A stretch of 7,060 nt of DNA from Alphaproteobacteria bacterium UBA3650 (GCA_002373815.1 DFKH01000057.1:1-7060), one strand, 5' to 3'. Counted from the stretch's first letter, positions 1 to 7,000 are shown. The notes: generated by a model from the letters alone, not told the origin. Made by a program: numbers and translations.

Positions 1-117
1 TTGGCAAATGTTATGATCGTGGATGTTTTTCGTTTCAATCCACAATTGAAAAAAATGGCACAAATCTGCGGAAAAAATAAAATAGGTTCTGTGACAGATG
101 TTTTTTATCGAGGGTAA
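1..117 (+). CDS. 3' end of an unrecognised gene (partial)
   Basis: The frame starting at base 1 is open for 38 codons and stops at TAA 115-117. The peptide ends in ...KNKIGSVTDVFYRG. Many codons begin with G and the amino-acid mix looks protein-like, which favours a real gene tail. A 38-codon open run can occur by chance, however, and a second + frame is open as far as a stop at 78-80. No motif is recognised and the start lies outside the window. No hairpin followed by a T-run follows the stop, although a 5-bp GCGAG/CTCGC stem (120-124/133-137) lies just after it. Confidence 0.4.
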   Translation: MANVMIVDVFRFNPQLKKMAQICGKNKIGSVTDVFYRG

Positions 118-158
118 CGGCGAGCGCACCACCTCGCTACACACAGAACTAAAAAAAC

Positions 159-242
159 GGTCCGCGGTCCGCACCCTGCAGAAAAAAGAATCGTATTTTC
201 AATGTGTTAAGTGCGGACCTGGGGTGCGGACCTGGTGCGGAC
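159..242. repeat. GTGCGGAC direct/inverted repeat cluster
   Basis: The core GTGCGGAC occurs three times in direct orientation (211-218, 224-231, 235-242); the first two copies extend to an identical 12-mer GTGCGGACCTGG. Two inverted copies, GGTCCGC, stand back to back at 159-165 and 166-172. The 11-mer GGTCCGCACCC (166-176) is a perfect inverse of GGGTGCGGACC (222-232). An outer GTCCGC/GCGGAC stem (160-165/237-242) could extend this after a 4-base bulge. The cluster is clearly G+C-richer than its surroundings. It could be a protein-binding array, a REP-like element or a structured RNA; the sequence does not decide between these. Confidence 0.7.
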
Positions 243-316
243 ACATTTTGGCATTTTTTCATTTTTGGGGGAATTTCAGAAGTAATTTGCTTGAAAAGTG
301 GTCGTATGTGCCAATT

Positions 317-423
317 TATATCAATTTGTATCAAAGCGCATTTAAATGTTTCGATAGATGTTTAAATACAAAAATTTCTCATTTTTTTGGGTTAAATGTA
401 TCATGGTGTATCATCATGTATCA
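317..423 (+). repeat. TATCA motifs on a 10-bp register
   Basis: TGTATCA occurs at 327-333, 397-403, 407-413 and 417-423, and the variant TATATCA at 317-323. All five starts differ by multiples of exactly 10 bp, so the sites lie near one face of the helix. This resembles a direct-repeat binding array for a regulator or initiator protein. No gene starts directly after it, so its target is unknown. Confidence 0.55.
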
Positions 424-449
424 ACGCTAAAATCCGCAGAAAATAAAGA

Positions 450-491
450 CTTTACAAATGAAAATTTTTCATGCATGGTGGTCATGTAAAG
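450..491. repeat. Nested inverted repeats (CTTTACA...TGTAAAG)
   Basis: CTTTACA (450-456) is matched by TGTAAAG (485-491). Inside it, ATGAAAA (458-464) and TTTTCAT (466-472) form a 7-1-7 palindrome. In RNA the inner part would be a tight hairpin with too small a loop, so a DNA-binding site is the likelier reading. Short A/T-rich palindromes arise easily in such DNA, so significance is modest. Confidence 0.35.
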
Positions 492-545
492 GAGTAAAAG
501 CACACTGCCAAACAATGCTGATTGGGACACAGATCGGCGAACAAC

Positions 546-580
546 AAAAATGGTGAAAAATTATGAAAAATGATCAAAAA
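546..580. promoter_or_regulatory. Phased A5 tracts, predicted curved DNA
   Basis: Runs of exactly five A occur at 546-550, 556-560, 566-570 and 576-580, each 10 bp after the last. The last three sit in near-perfect 10-bp tandem units of the form T(G/C)AAAAAT(T/G)A (554-583). A-tracts repeated once per helical turn are the established cause of intrinsic DNA bending. The block lies about 45-75 bp upstream of the -35 box of the Rlo operon, where bends commonly affect transcription or attract nucleoid proteins. Confidence 0.7.
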
Positions 581-591
581 TTATCATTTTT
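566..591. repeat. 9-bp inverted repeat AAAAATGAT / ATCATTTTT
   Basis: AAAAATGAT at 566-574 is a perfect inverse of ATCATTTTT at 583-591, with 8 bases between. The same AAAAATGAT word recurs at 638-646, across the -10 region of the promoter. Shared half-sites upstream and inside a promoter are typical of operator pairs, but A/T-richness raises the chance background. Confidence 0.45.
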
Positions 592-598
592 TACAAAT

Positions 599-619
599 AA
601 ATGTGATTTTTTCACATTT
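599..619. promoter_or_regulatory. 21-bp palindrome, CRP/FNR-like operator candidate
   Basis: AAATGTGA (599-606) and TCACATTT (612-619) form a perfect 8-bp inverted repeat around five T. The half-sites match those of the CRP consensus (TGTGA...TCACA), but the spacer is 5 bp rather than the usual 6. The palindrome ends 3 bp before the -35 box at 623, roughly 49 bp upstream of the predicted transcription start. It could bind a CRP-superfamily or other dimeric regulator controlling the Rlo operon. Confidence 0.5.
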
Positions 620-622
620 GTC

Positions 623-651
623 TTGACTTTTTGGTCAAAAAATGATATTTT
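623..651 (+). promoter_or_regulatory. Promoter of the rloA-rloB operon
   Basis: TTGACT (623-628) and TATTTT (646-651) are 17 bp apart, and TGA just before the latter gives an extended -10 (TGn). Transcription should begin near 658, leaving a leader of about 16 nt with the AAGGAG site at 662-667. Two inverted repeats overlap the promoter: TTGAC/GTCAA (623-627/634-638) and CAAAAA/TTTTTG (636-641/648-653). These suggest repressor control. Confidence 0.65.
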
Positions 652-673
652 TGTGCCAAACAAGGAGTAAAAT

Positions 674-1945
674 ATGCTTATAGATTTTTCTGTTTCTAAT
701 TTTTCTTCGTTCAAAGATAAAATCACATTGTCTATGGAAAAAACATCTATCCAGAAGCACAAGGAGCACATAATCGGGGGCAATTTACTTTCTGGCGTAG
801 GGATTTATGGTGCCAATGCTAGCGGTAAAACCAATTTGTTACACACAATTACCATGTTGTCTGAGTTTACTGCTATTGGCGACAGGGACATTGTTGCATT
901 TATCAATTCCAATCGTTTTATGTTGAACAATGATGCGCCTGTTGAGTTTGAGGTAAATTTTATATCAAACGGGTTCAAGTATAATTATAAAATTTCAATT
1001 TCAAAGGATGAGATATCCAATGAGGAATTGTATTTTGCGGAAAAAAACAAGAAAAATTTGATCTTTAAAAGAACGGGGGTTGAAAAAGAGTTTGGAAAGT
1101 TATTTACAGATAATTTTTATAAAAACTGCAGTTTTTCCAAAAATAGAACATTGTTATCCAAAATGATAATGGATGGTATTTTTGATAATGATGTTAAAAA
1201 TAAACAACACATATTGAACGCAATTCACTTTTTGCGCAGCATAGGTTATTTTGATCCAAAAACACAAATAAATCCGTTATATGTGTACCACAATTTTAAG
1301 TTCCCAGAATTTAAAAAGTTTTTGCTTGATTTGCTTGTTCAAGCGGATTTCGGAATAACCGATGTGGATTTCAAGAAATTGGATGTGCCACAAACAACAC
1401 TTATGAGACTGGACTTAGCAGCATTGACTCGTGGTGAAGTGTTGTGTCGCCAAGAAGACGAAGATTATTATTTCTTTTCGTTAGAAAACGGTCGCGTGGT
1501 ATGCCGGCAATTGGTGATGTTCCATGGTGACGCACAATTCCCAACAAACAGAGAATCTGCTGGGACGATAAAGTTATTTAAACTGGGATTCATGTTGTAT
1601 TCATTCAAGAAAACAGAAGGCAGCAAATTGTTGTTGTTAGACGAGTTTGATAATTTATTCCATCCGTTTTTATCAAAGGTTCTGTTGAAAAGTTTATTAA
1701 ATAATCCTATGGGGGGGCAAATCATAGCGGTGCTGCATAACACGCTGTTATTGTCTCATGATATTTGGAGAGTTGATGAAATTTGGTTTACAGAAAAAGA
1801 CAGCGATGGTTCCAGCAGATTGTATCCGTTGACTGATATAAATCCACGTTTCGATAAAGATCTGGAGAAGGATTACATCAATGGTAGGTATGGTGCAGTT
1901 CCTTTCTTAGGAGGCGAACAAGTATGGCAAGAAATAATAAAATAA
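674..1945 (+). CDS. rloA: RloA/AbiLi-type AAA ATPase
   Basis: This 423-residue ABC/SMC-like ATPase belongs to the AAA15/AAA21 type found in phage-defence operons. The N-terminus (IDFSVSNFSSFKD) is the usual first strand of these ATPases. Walker A is GANASGKT at residues 46-53, the signature-like ESAGT is at 294-298, Walker B LLLLDEFD is at 319-326 with D323 and E324, and the switch His is H355 in AVLHNT. The stretch between Walker A and the signature is the family's variable insert. All ATP-binding and hydrolysis motifs are present, so the protein should be active. The start has a strong AAGGAG 7 bp upstream. Its last 22 bases overlap the RloB gene. By family analogy it senses infection and controls the RloB partner; the trigger is unknown. 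OLD and PARIS ATPases are related alternatives, but the neighbouring RloB points to the RloA/AbiL type. Confidence 0.85.
   Translation: MLIDFSVSNFSSFKDKITLSMEKTSIQKHKEHIIGGNLLSGVGIYGANASGKTNLLHTITMLSEFTAIGDRDIVAFINSNRFMLNNDAPVEFEVNFISNGFKYNYKISISKDEISNEELYFAEKNKKNLIFKRTGVEKEFGKLFTDNFYKNCSFSKNRTLLSKMIMDGIFDNDVKNKQHILNAIHFLRSIGYFDPKTQINPLYVYHNFKFPEFKKFLLDLLVQADFGITDVDFKKLDVPQTTLMRLDLAALTRGEVLCRQEDEDYYFFSLENGRVVCRQLVMFHGDAQFPTNRESAGTIKLFKLGFMLYSFKKTEGSKLLLLDEFDNLFHPFLSKVLLKSLLNNPMGGQIIAVLHNTLLLSHDIWRVDEIWFTEKDSDGSSRLYPLTDINPRFDKDLEKDYINGRYGAVPFLGGEQVWQEIIK
1909..1914 (+). promoter_or_regulatory. Ribosome binding site of rloB inside rloA
   Basis: AGGAGG lies inside the rloA coding region, 9 bp before the ATG at 1924. 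This full consensus site supports that ATG as the true start and independent or coupled initiation within the 22-bp gene overlap. Confidence 0.75.
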
Positions 1946-2574
1946 TTTGTTGTTCTAGATCACGAGTAGTACCAAAAAAGACAATATATCTTGCCTGCGA
2001 GGGTGGTGACTGCGGTACAGAAGCGACTTATATCAAACAATTGTGTAAAAAATATAATTGCACAATTGTTTGGTTTTATAAGAAATCTGATACTGACCCT
2101 TTAAGTTTAGCACAATATGCAATAGAGTTTTCTAAAAAACAAGAGACCTATGGGAAAAGTGAACTATGGATTGTTTTTGATAATGATAAACCAGCAAAGG
2201 TTCGTCAAGCATACACAAAAGTTCAAACTTTTAATCAGTCTGTTCAGGGGTTAAAGAAAAAATATATGCCTGTTAATATCGCATTTAATGCACCAAGTAT
2301 AGAAACATTCGGCTTACTTTGTTGTGGTATAACAAAGATATCAACAAGCGCAAAAACAAATCAAAGCAAATTACGGGCCCCAACGATGCCTGGTTATAGC
2401 CATGAAAAAACACCACATGAAGGCCCATATTTTGATTTTGCCACAATGGAAAACGGCTATAATAATGCCATGAAGCAAGCTAAACAATGGGCTATTTCGT
2501 TTTGTGAGGAACCTGAATATGCGGCGACGGTATTTGCTGGCATCTACAAATTGACCGAAAGCATAAAAGGATGA
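1924..2574 (+). CDS. rloB: RloB/AbiLii-like protein with TOPRIM-like motifs
   Basis: This 216-residue protein matches the RloB family, partner of AAA ATPases in restriction-linked and AbiL abortive-infection loci. The N-terminal strand leads into YLACEG (residues 22-27) with E26, followed by TE (32-33) and Y36. A second acidic cluster, WIVFDND, has D86 and D88. NAPSIETFGLL (122-132) corresponds to the family's S-N-P-x-x-E-x-W-x-L-L block, with E127. This Glu plus Asp-x-Asp layout is TOPRIM-like, suggesting a metal-dependent nuclease, but activity is not shown by sequence alone. One oddity is that the usual compact EGxxTE loop is lengthened here to EGGDCGTE. The C-terminal 80 residues are less recognisable. 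The overlap with the ATPase gene argues for equal production and a complex. I infer it is the effector of the pair. Confidence 0.8.
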   Translation: MARNNKIICCSRSRVVPKKTIYLACEGGDCGTEATYIKQLCKKYNCTIVWFYKKSDTDPLSLAQYAIEFSKKQETYGKSELWIVFDNDKPAKVRQAYTKVQTFNQSVQGLKKKYMPVNIAFNAPSIETFGLLCCGITKISTSAKTNQSKLRAPTMPGYSHEKTPHEGPYFDFATMENGYNNAMKQAKQWAISFCEEPEYAATVFAGIYKLTESIKG

Positions 2575-2578
2575 TAGT

Positions 2579-2953
2579 ATGGACAATTTTGAGTTTGTTT
2601 TTGATTTACTAAACAAAATGGGTGCTATTGGCAATTGTTCTGTGGATCTGGAAATAGCAAAACGGAACTACAATGCATTGAAAGGCAACGATGATCTGCG
2701 TGTGCAAAGACAATTCAATATCAGTTTGCAAAGATATCATAACGAAATTGACGAATTGCATAAAATGCTAGGCATCAATCCGCCATCGCCAAACGAACCA
2801 GTAAGCCACAATCCAAGAAACGAATTGCAATACATAACAGACAGAATCCCTGCCTACATGGCTTTGCGCGAATTAAAAGGTGAAATCAGGAACCAAGCTA
2901 TGAAATATCTATTGCCCAGATTTTACCCAAAACGTAAAAATTTGACGATGTAG
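2579..2953 (+). CDS. Small unknown protein, third gene of the Rlo operon
   Basis: I do not recognise this 124-residue protein. It starts 4 bp after the RloB stop, with AAAAGGA (2565-2571) 7 bp before its ATG, so it is almost certainly co-transcribed and co-translated with rloA and rloB. It has no signal peptide, no membrane segment and no evident catalytic motif. Residues about 1-65 look helical, a Pro/Asn-rich break (NPPSPNEP) follows at about 67-74, and a second helical part ends in a basic tail (about 108-121, rich in Arg, Lys and aromatic residues) that could contact nucleic acid or the ATPase. Its position suggests an accessory, inhibitor or specificity role for the ATPase/RloB pair. That is inference only. 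Confidence 0.75.
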   Translation: MDNFEFVFDLLNKMGAIGNCSVDLEIAKRNYNALKGNDDLRVQRQFNISLQRYHNEIDELHKMLGINPPSPNEPVSHNPRNELQYITDRIPAYMALRELKGEIRNQAMKYLLPRFYPKRKNLTM

Positions 2954-2973
2954 GAGAACACACGAGGTTATAC

Positions 2974-3003
2974 TTGACTTTATGCCTTGTTTTAGGCTAA
3001 ATT
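2974..3003 (+). promoter_or_regulatory. Promoter candidate for the restriction operon
   Basis: TTGACT (2974-2979) and TAAATT (2998-3003) are separated by 18 bp. The -35 box is identical to that of the Rlo promoter. Transcription would start near 3010, giving a leader of about 19 nt, again like the upstream operon. The hairpin that could terminate the previous transcript lies within it and could also serve as an operator. Read-through from upstream remains possible. Confidence 0.45.
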
Positions 3004-3006
3004 TTT
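2979..3006 (+). terminator. Weak intrinsic terminator candidate after the Rlo operon
   Basis: GCCT (2984-2987) pairs with AGGC (2994-2997) across a 6-base loop. With a single bulged T (2983) the stem extends by TTTA/TAAA (2979-2982/2998-3001) to 8 bp. Five T (3002-3006) follow immediately. Half of the stem is A/T pairs, so it is probably leaky. It overlaps the promoter candidate at 2974-3003. Confidence 0.4.
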
Positions 3007-3007
3007 C

Positions 3008-3019
3008 AGGAAGGAAAGG
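3008..3019 (+). promoter_or_regulatory. Ribosome binding site supporting a GTG start
   Basis: AGGAAGGAAAGG is a strong purine-rich ribosome site ending 9 bp before GTG 3029-3031. The next in-frame ATG (3059) has no comparable site, so GTG is the better start. A GTG start may moderate translation of this operon. Confidence 0.65.
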
Positions 3020-3028
3020 TTAGATCTC

Positions 3029-4009
3029 GTGGAATATGAAATTGATGTAAAAGAAAACATGATTCTGCAAAAATGGCCCGATTTATTGGGAATACTTTTG
3101 CGTGATCATACCACAGGGAAAAATATATTTTGGGCTACTGATCTTTATGAACAACAATATGGCCACCGTTACGCATTTCGTTCTCAAATAATGCCAGAGT
3201 TAATCACTGGTGAAAATGGCAACATTATTAAGCCGCGTGTTGCAAAAACGAAGAAAGCACAACAAGACAGGGTTAAAGATAAGGCTGAAGTTTTTACACC
3301 GGCATGGATTTGCAATAAACAAAACAATCTTGTGGACAATGATTGGTTCGGTTATGATGGTGTTTTTAATAACGAAAAAGATGATAATACCTGGACAGCC
3401 ACCAAGAAACCTGTTGTGTTCCCAGAAAATAAAACATGGATTGATTATGTTCGCGAATTGCGTTTAGAAGTGGCTTGTGGCGAGGCCCCATATCTGGTTA
3501 GCCGTTACGACATCACTACCGGCAAAAAAATTAAATTACAAAATAGAATTGGTTTATTGGATCGTAAAATACGCATAGTAAACGAAAATGCTGCTAGTGA
3601 TAGCGAATGGCTTGCGATGGTAAAATGGGCGTTTAAAAGCACATATGGATACGAATGGCAGGGGGATAATTTATTACTTGCTCGCGAAAATCTGTTGTTT
3701 ACATTTATCGATTATTTTGAAAACAGATTTAGTAAAGAACCAGATTTGGATTTATTGAAAGAAATAGCAGATATCATCTCTTGGAATATCTGGCAGATGG
3801 ATGGCATCCGTGGTGTGCTGCCATGTACATGTTGTAATTCAAAATACATAGATTTGTTTGGTGAAAAAACAATGGATTGTTGCCTTGGGTGTAAAACGGG
3901 CGATATTCATAGTCATAACGGAATATATTGCAAGATCCGTGATTGGAACAGTAAAGCAAAACGTCCAAAAACTCTAACTTTTGTATCATTGTTAAAGGAT
4001 AAAAAATGA
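3029..4009 (+). CDS. Restriction-system accessory protein, methyltransferase-like ('subunit M')
   Basis: This 326-residue protein resembles those loosely annotated as restriction endonuclease subunit M. KAEVFTPAWICNKQNN (residues 85-100) resembles the motif X region (xTP) of N6-adenine methyltransferases, and LEVACGEAPYLVSRYD (146-161) could be a divergent motif I. Further conserved-looking blocks are YGYEWQGDNLLLAREN (206-221) and NIWQMDGIRGVLP (253-265). No NPPY-type catalytic motif is visible, so it may be a non-catalytic relative. Cys residues at 266, 268, 269, 284, 285, 288 and 301 suggest a zinc site. The stop overlaps the next ATG (ATGA), giving tight coupling to the giant helicase-methyltransferase. 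I infer a DNA-recognition or regulatory subunit for that enzyme. The family resemblance is from memory of its motifs. Confidence 0.65.
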   Translation: MEYEIDVKENMILQKWPDLLGILLRDHTTGKNIFWATDLYEQQYGHRYAFRSQIMPELITGENGNIIKPRVAKTKKAQQDRVKDKAEVFTPAWICNKQNNLVDNDWFGYDGVFNNEKDDNTWTATKKPVVFPENKTWIDYVRELRLEVACGEAPYLVSRYDITTGKKIKLQNRIGLLDRKIRIVNENAASDSEWLAMVKWAFKSTYGYEWQGDNLLLARENLLFTFIDYFENRFSKEPDLDLLKEIADIISWNIWQMDGIRGVLPCTCCNSKYIDLFGEKTMDCCLGCKTGDIHSHNGIYCKIRDWNSKAKRPKTLTFVSLLKDKK

Positions 4010-7000
4010 AAGATCTAGATATTGGAGAAATTATAGTAGGTAGAGTAGAACCGCATATTTATGCCTTTACAACGAATACAATACCAAATTATTTAAAGGT
4101 TGGTGATACTTATCGTACGGTTAAAAGCAGATTGGAAGAATGGAAAAAGTATTTTCCAAATCTAAAACCAGAATTTGAAGGAAGCGCAAAAATTTCAGAC
4201 GATGTGTTTTTTAGGGATTTTGCTGTGCATGACTATTTGGAAAATGGGTTACACAGAGAACGGTTAACACCAGCAATTTTGAAACGCATATGTTCAACGG
4301 CATATTTTTCTAAAGAATTTTTTAAAGACGCGACACCGAAAGATGTACATGATGCATTGCAAGATATTCAAAAGTCATACGCGGATAATGATAACAGATA
4401 TAATTTTTATAATTTAGATCGCATGCCTGTTCTTCATGAATATCAATCAACGGGATATTGGGAGCCGCGCCCAAACCAAAAGGCCACAATAGACAAATTT
4501 AAAGAGGCAATAGCCAAAGGCAGAACCAATCTTTTGATGTATGCAGTAATGCGATTTGGAAAATCTTTTACATCATTGTGTTGCGCGAAAGAAATGAAAG
4601 CAAAGATAGTGCTGGTTGTTTCTGCAAAAGCCGATGTAAAAGAAGAATGGCGAAAGAATGTTCAAAGTGCCGATAATTTTAGGAATGATTACAAGTTTTT
4701 AGATGCCAAGCAATTACAAGATGATGAAAATATAATTAAAAATACATTAAAGGATGGCCAAGGTATCGTTTTATTCTTAACTTTGCAAGACTTGCAGGGC
4801 GAAGACATAAAATCCAAACACAAAGAAGTTTTTGATAATAAAATAGATCTTTTGATTGTTGATGAAACGCATTATGGTGCCAGGGCGGATAAATATGGTG
4901 CAGTGTTAAGGCAAACGAAAGATATCAAAAAAGATTATTCCACAGAAGAATTTGTTGATACAGGAGAAGCAGATCAACAGATAAAGGCTTTGAACGCTAA
5001 AATAACGTTGCATTTGTCAGGTACCCCATATCGTATATTGATGGGAAGCGAATTTACTAAAGACGATATAATCGCTTTTTATCAATTTACAGATATTGTG
5101 AAAGAACAAGAAGAATGGGATAAAGAAAATGTATTAAAAGATGATGCAGACCCTGAATGGGCCAATCCTTATTTTGGGTTTCCGCAGATGATAAGATTTG
5201 CTTTCCATCCAAGTGCAGCAGCAAAAGCCAAACTGGATGAGTTAAGAAAAAATGGGGTTAGTTACGCATTTTCTGAATTGTTTAGACCGAAGTCAATATC
5301 TCGCGCAGATGATGGTAGTCATAAATTGTTCGTTCATGAAGCAGAGATTTTGGATTTGTTCACTGTTATAGACGGCAGTAAAAATGATAAAAATGTATTA
5401 GGTTTTCTTGATTATGACAAAATAAAAACAGGAAATATGTGTCGCCACATAGTTTGTGTTTTGCCATATTGTGCTTCATGTGATGCGCTGGAAAAACTTA
5501 TACATGACAATAAAAAGAAATTTAAGAATCTGAATGAGTACGAAATAATAAATATCTCGGGTGTTGATTCTGGCAGCAATTACAGAGATGTTAATGCGGT
5601 AAAAAGAAAAATTAAAGAATGCGAAGCCGATAACAAGAAAACTTTAACGTTGACAGTGAATCGTATGCTTACAGGCAGTACGGTTGAAGAATGGGATACA
5701 ATGATTTTCTTAAAAGATACCGCGTCCCCACAAGATTATGATCAGGCTGTTTTTCGTTTGCAAAATCAATATGTTAGAAAATATAAAGATTCAACCGGTC
5801 AGGAAATTAAATACAATATGAAACCGCAAACGTTATTGGTTGATTTTGATCCAAATCGTATGTTTATGATGCAGGAATCTAAATCGCAGATATATAATGT
5901 AAATACGGAAGTAAACGGGAATTCCAAATTACAAGACAGAATCCAAGAAGAATTGCGTGTCTCGCCAATTATAACCATCAATCAAGATAAAATGAGTCAG
6001 GTTGATGCGGCGGATATTATTGACGCGGTTAGTGAATATTCAAGTAAACGCGGTGTCTGGGATGAATCAAAAAGCATTCCTGTGGATTTTGAATTATTAA
6101 AAGATCAGCAGATATTTGATGTTATAAACAGCCAGGGTGAAATTGGATCTAACCAGGGGTTGAAGATTGAAGGAAACACCGGTGACGAAACAGATATTGA
6201 TGTGCCACCGGTAGGTACCCCGGAACCGCCTGTTGAACCAAAAGATCCAGTACCAGCGGTTGCTGTTGAAAAAGACGATATGAAAAGTTTGGAAAATAAA
6301 TTCAAAACTTATTATTCCAGGATATTGTTTTTTGCATTTTTAACAAAAAATAAAGTTGCATCGTTGGATGATGTATTAAATTGCATCACCCAAGAAGAAA
6401 ATGTGCGTATAGCAAAGAATTTAGGTTTAAAATATCAGATATTGGTTAGCATAAGAAATAAAATCAACAGTTATATTTTGAAACAACTGGATTATAAAAT
6501 ATACCGTATTGGTAAATTAGCACACGACACAACGGTTGTTCCTATAAAACGTGCGGAAACGGCATTGATAAAGTTTGGGCGTTTTTCAGAATCTGAAGTC
6601 CCAACACCAATCAATGTTTGTGATGATATGATAAATTTAATACCAGATGACGCATTTCTGTCACTCAAGAAACAGAATAATGCAATGTTGGATATGGCAA
6701 GCAAGGCTGGTGAATTTGCAATTGCTATTTGCAAAAGATGTGAAAAATTAGGCATCAATATAGAATCAATAAAAGATTCTGTGCTGGCAATACCGACATC
6801 ATCCATTGCTTACGAATTTACACGCAAGGTTTATGAATTTCTTGGTTTGAATATCAATGCGATAGCGGCAGAATTTAATAGTTATGATTTGTTGGATGTT
6901 AAGATGTTGGACAGACGTGGCCGACCAACAAAGAATGTAGATTATGCACGTGTCGCTACTATATTAAAACAAACTAAACCACTGGATAAAATTAAATTAA

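Larger units (their letters stand above)
118..673. other. 556-bp non-coding, repeat-rich upstream region
   Basis: I see no convincing gene here. The one longish + frame (98-430) has no ribosome binding site, overlaps the upstream gene tail and is made largely of repeat DNA. From left to right the region holds a G+C-rich GTGCGGAC repeat cluster (159-242), TATCA motifs on a 10-bp register (317-423), nested palindromes (450-491), an isolated AAGGAGTAAAA ribosome-site-like sequence (489-499), phased A-tracts (546-580), two palindromes (566-591 and 599-619) and the promoter of the Rlo operon (623-651). The main parts are listed separately. Confidence 0.7.

Noticed and set aside
98..430. 110-residue open frame on the + strand
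   Set aside because: There is no ribosome binding site, it overlaps the upstream gene tail, its Cys/Trp/Phe-rich composition is odd, and it is built from the repeat arrays. Not considered a gene.
65..440. 8-bp inverted pair TCTGCGGA (65-72) and TCCGCAGA (433-440) as ends of a small mobile element
   Set aside because: One or more such 8-bp pairs are expected by chance in this much DNA. There are no flanking target duplications, and the element would include the end of the upstream frame.
515..556. 13-codon leader-peptide-like frame (MLIGTQIGEQQKW)
   Set aside because: The nearest ribosome-site-like sequence is about 20 bp away, too far, and there is no attenuator structure after it.
599..619. 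Calling the palindrome a true CRP site
   Set aside because: The half-sites fit, but the spacer is 5 bp, not 6, so only a CRP-like operator candidate is claimed.
674..2574. PARIS, OLD or Gabija instead of RloA/RloB
   Set aside because: The second protein has the RloB block order (CEG...TE, DND, NAPSIETFGLL), and there is no UvrD-type helicase or ATPase-TOPRIM fusion.
1468..6806. Open frames on the - strand (for example 1468-1743, 2371-2634, 3774-3989, 5799-5981, 6105-6305, 6492-6806)
   Set aside because: All lie antisense inside well-supported + strand genes and show no recognisable motif.
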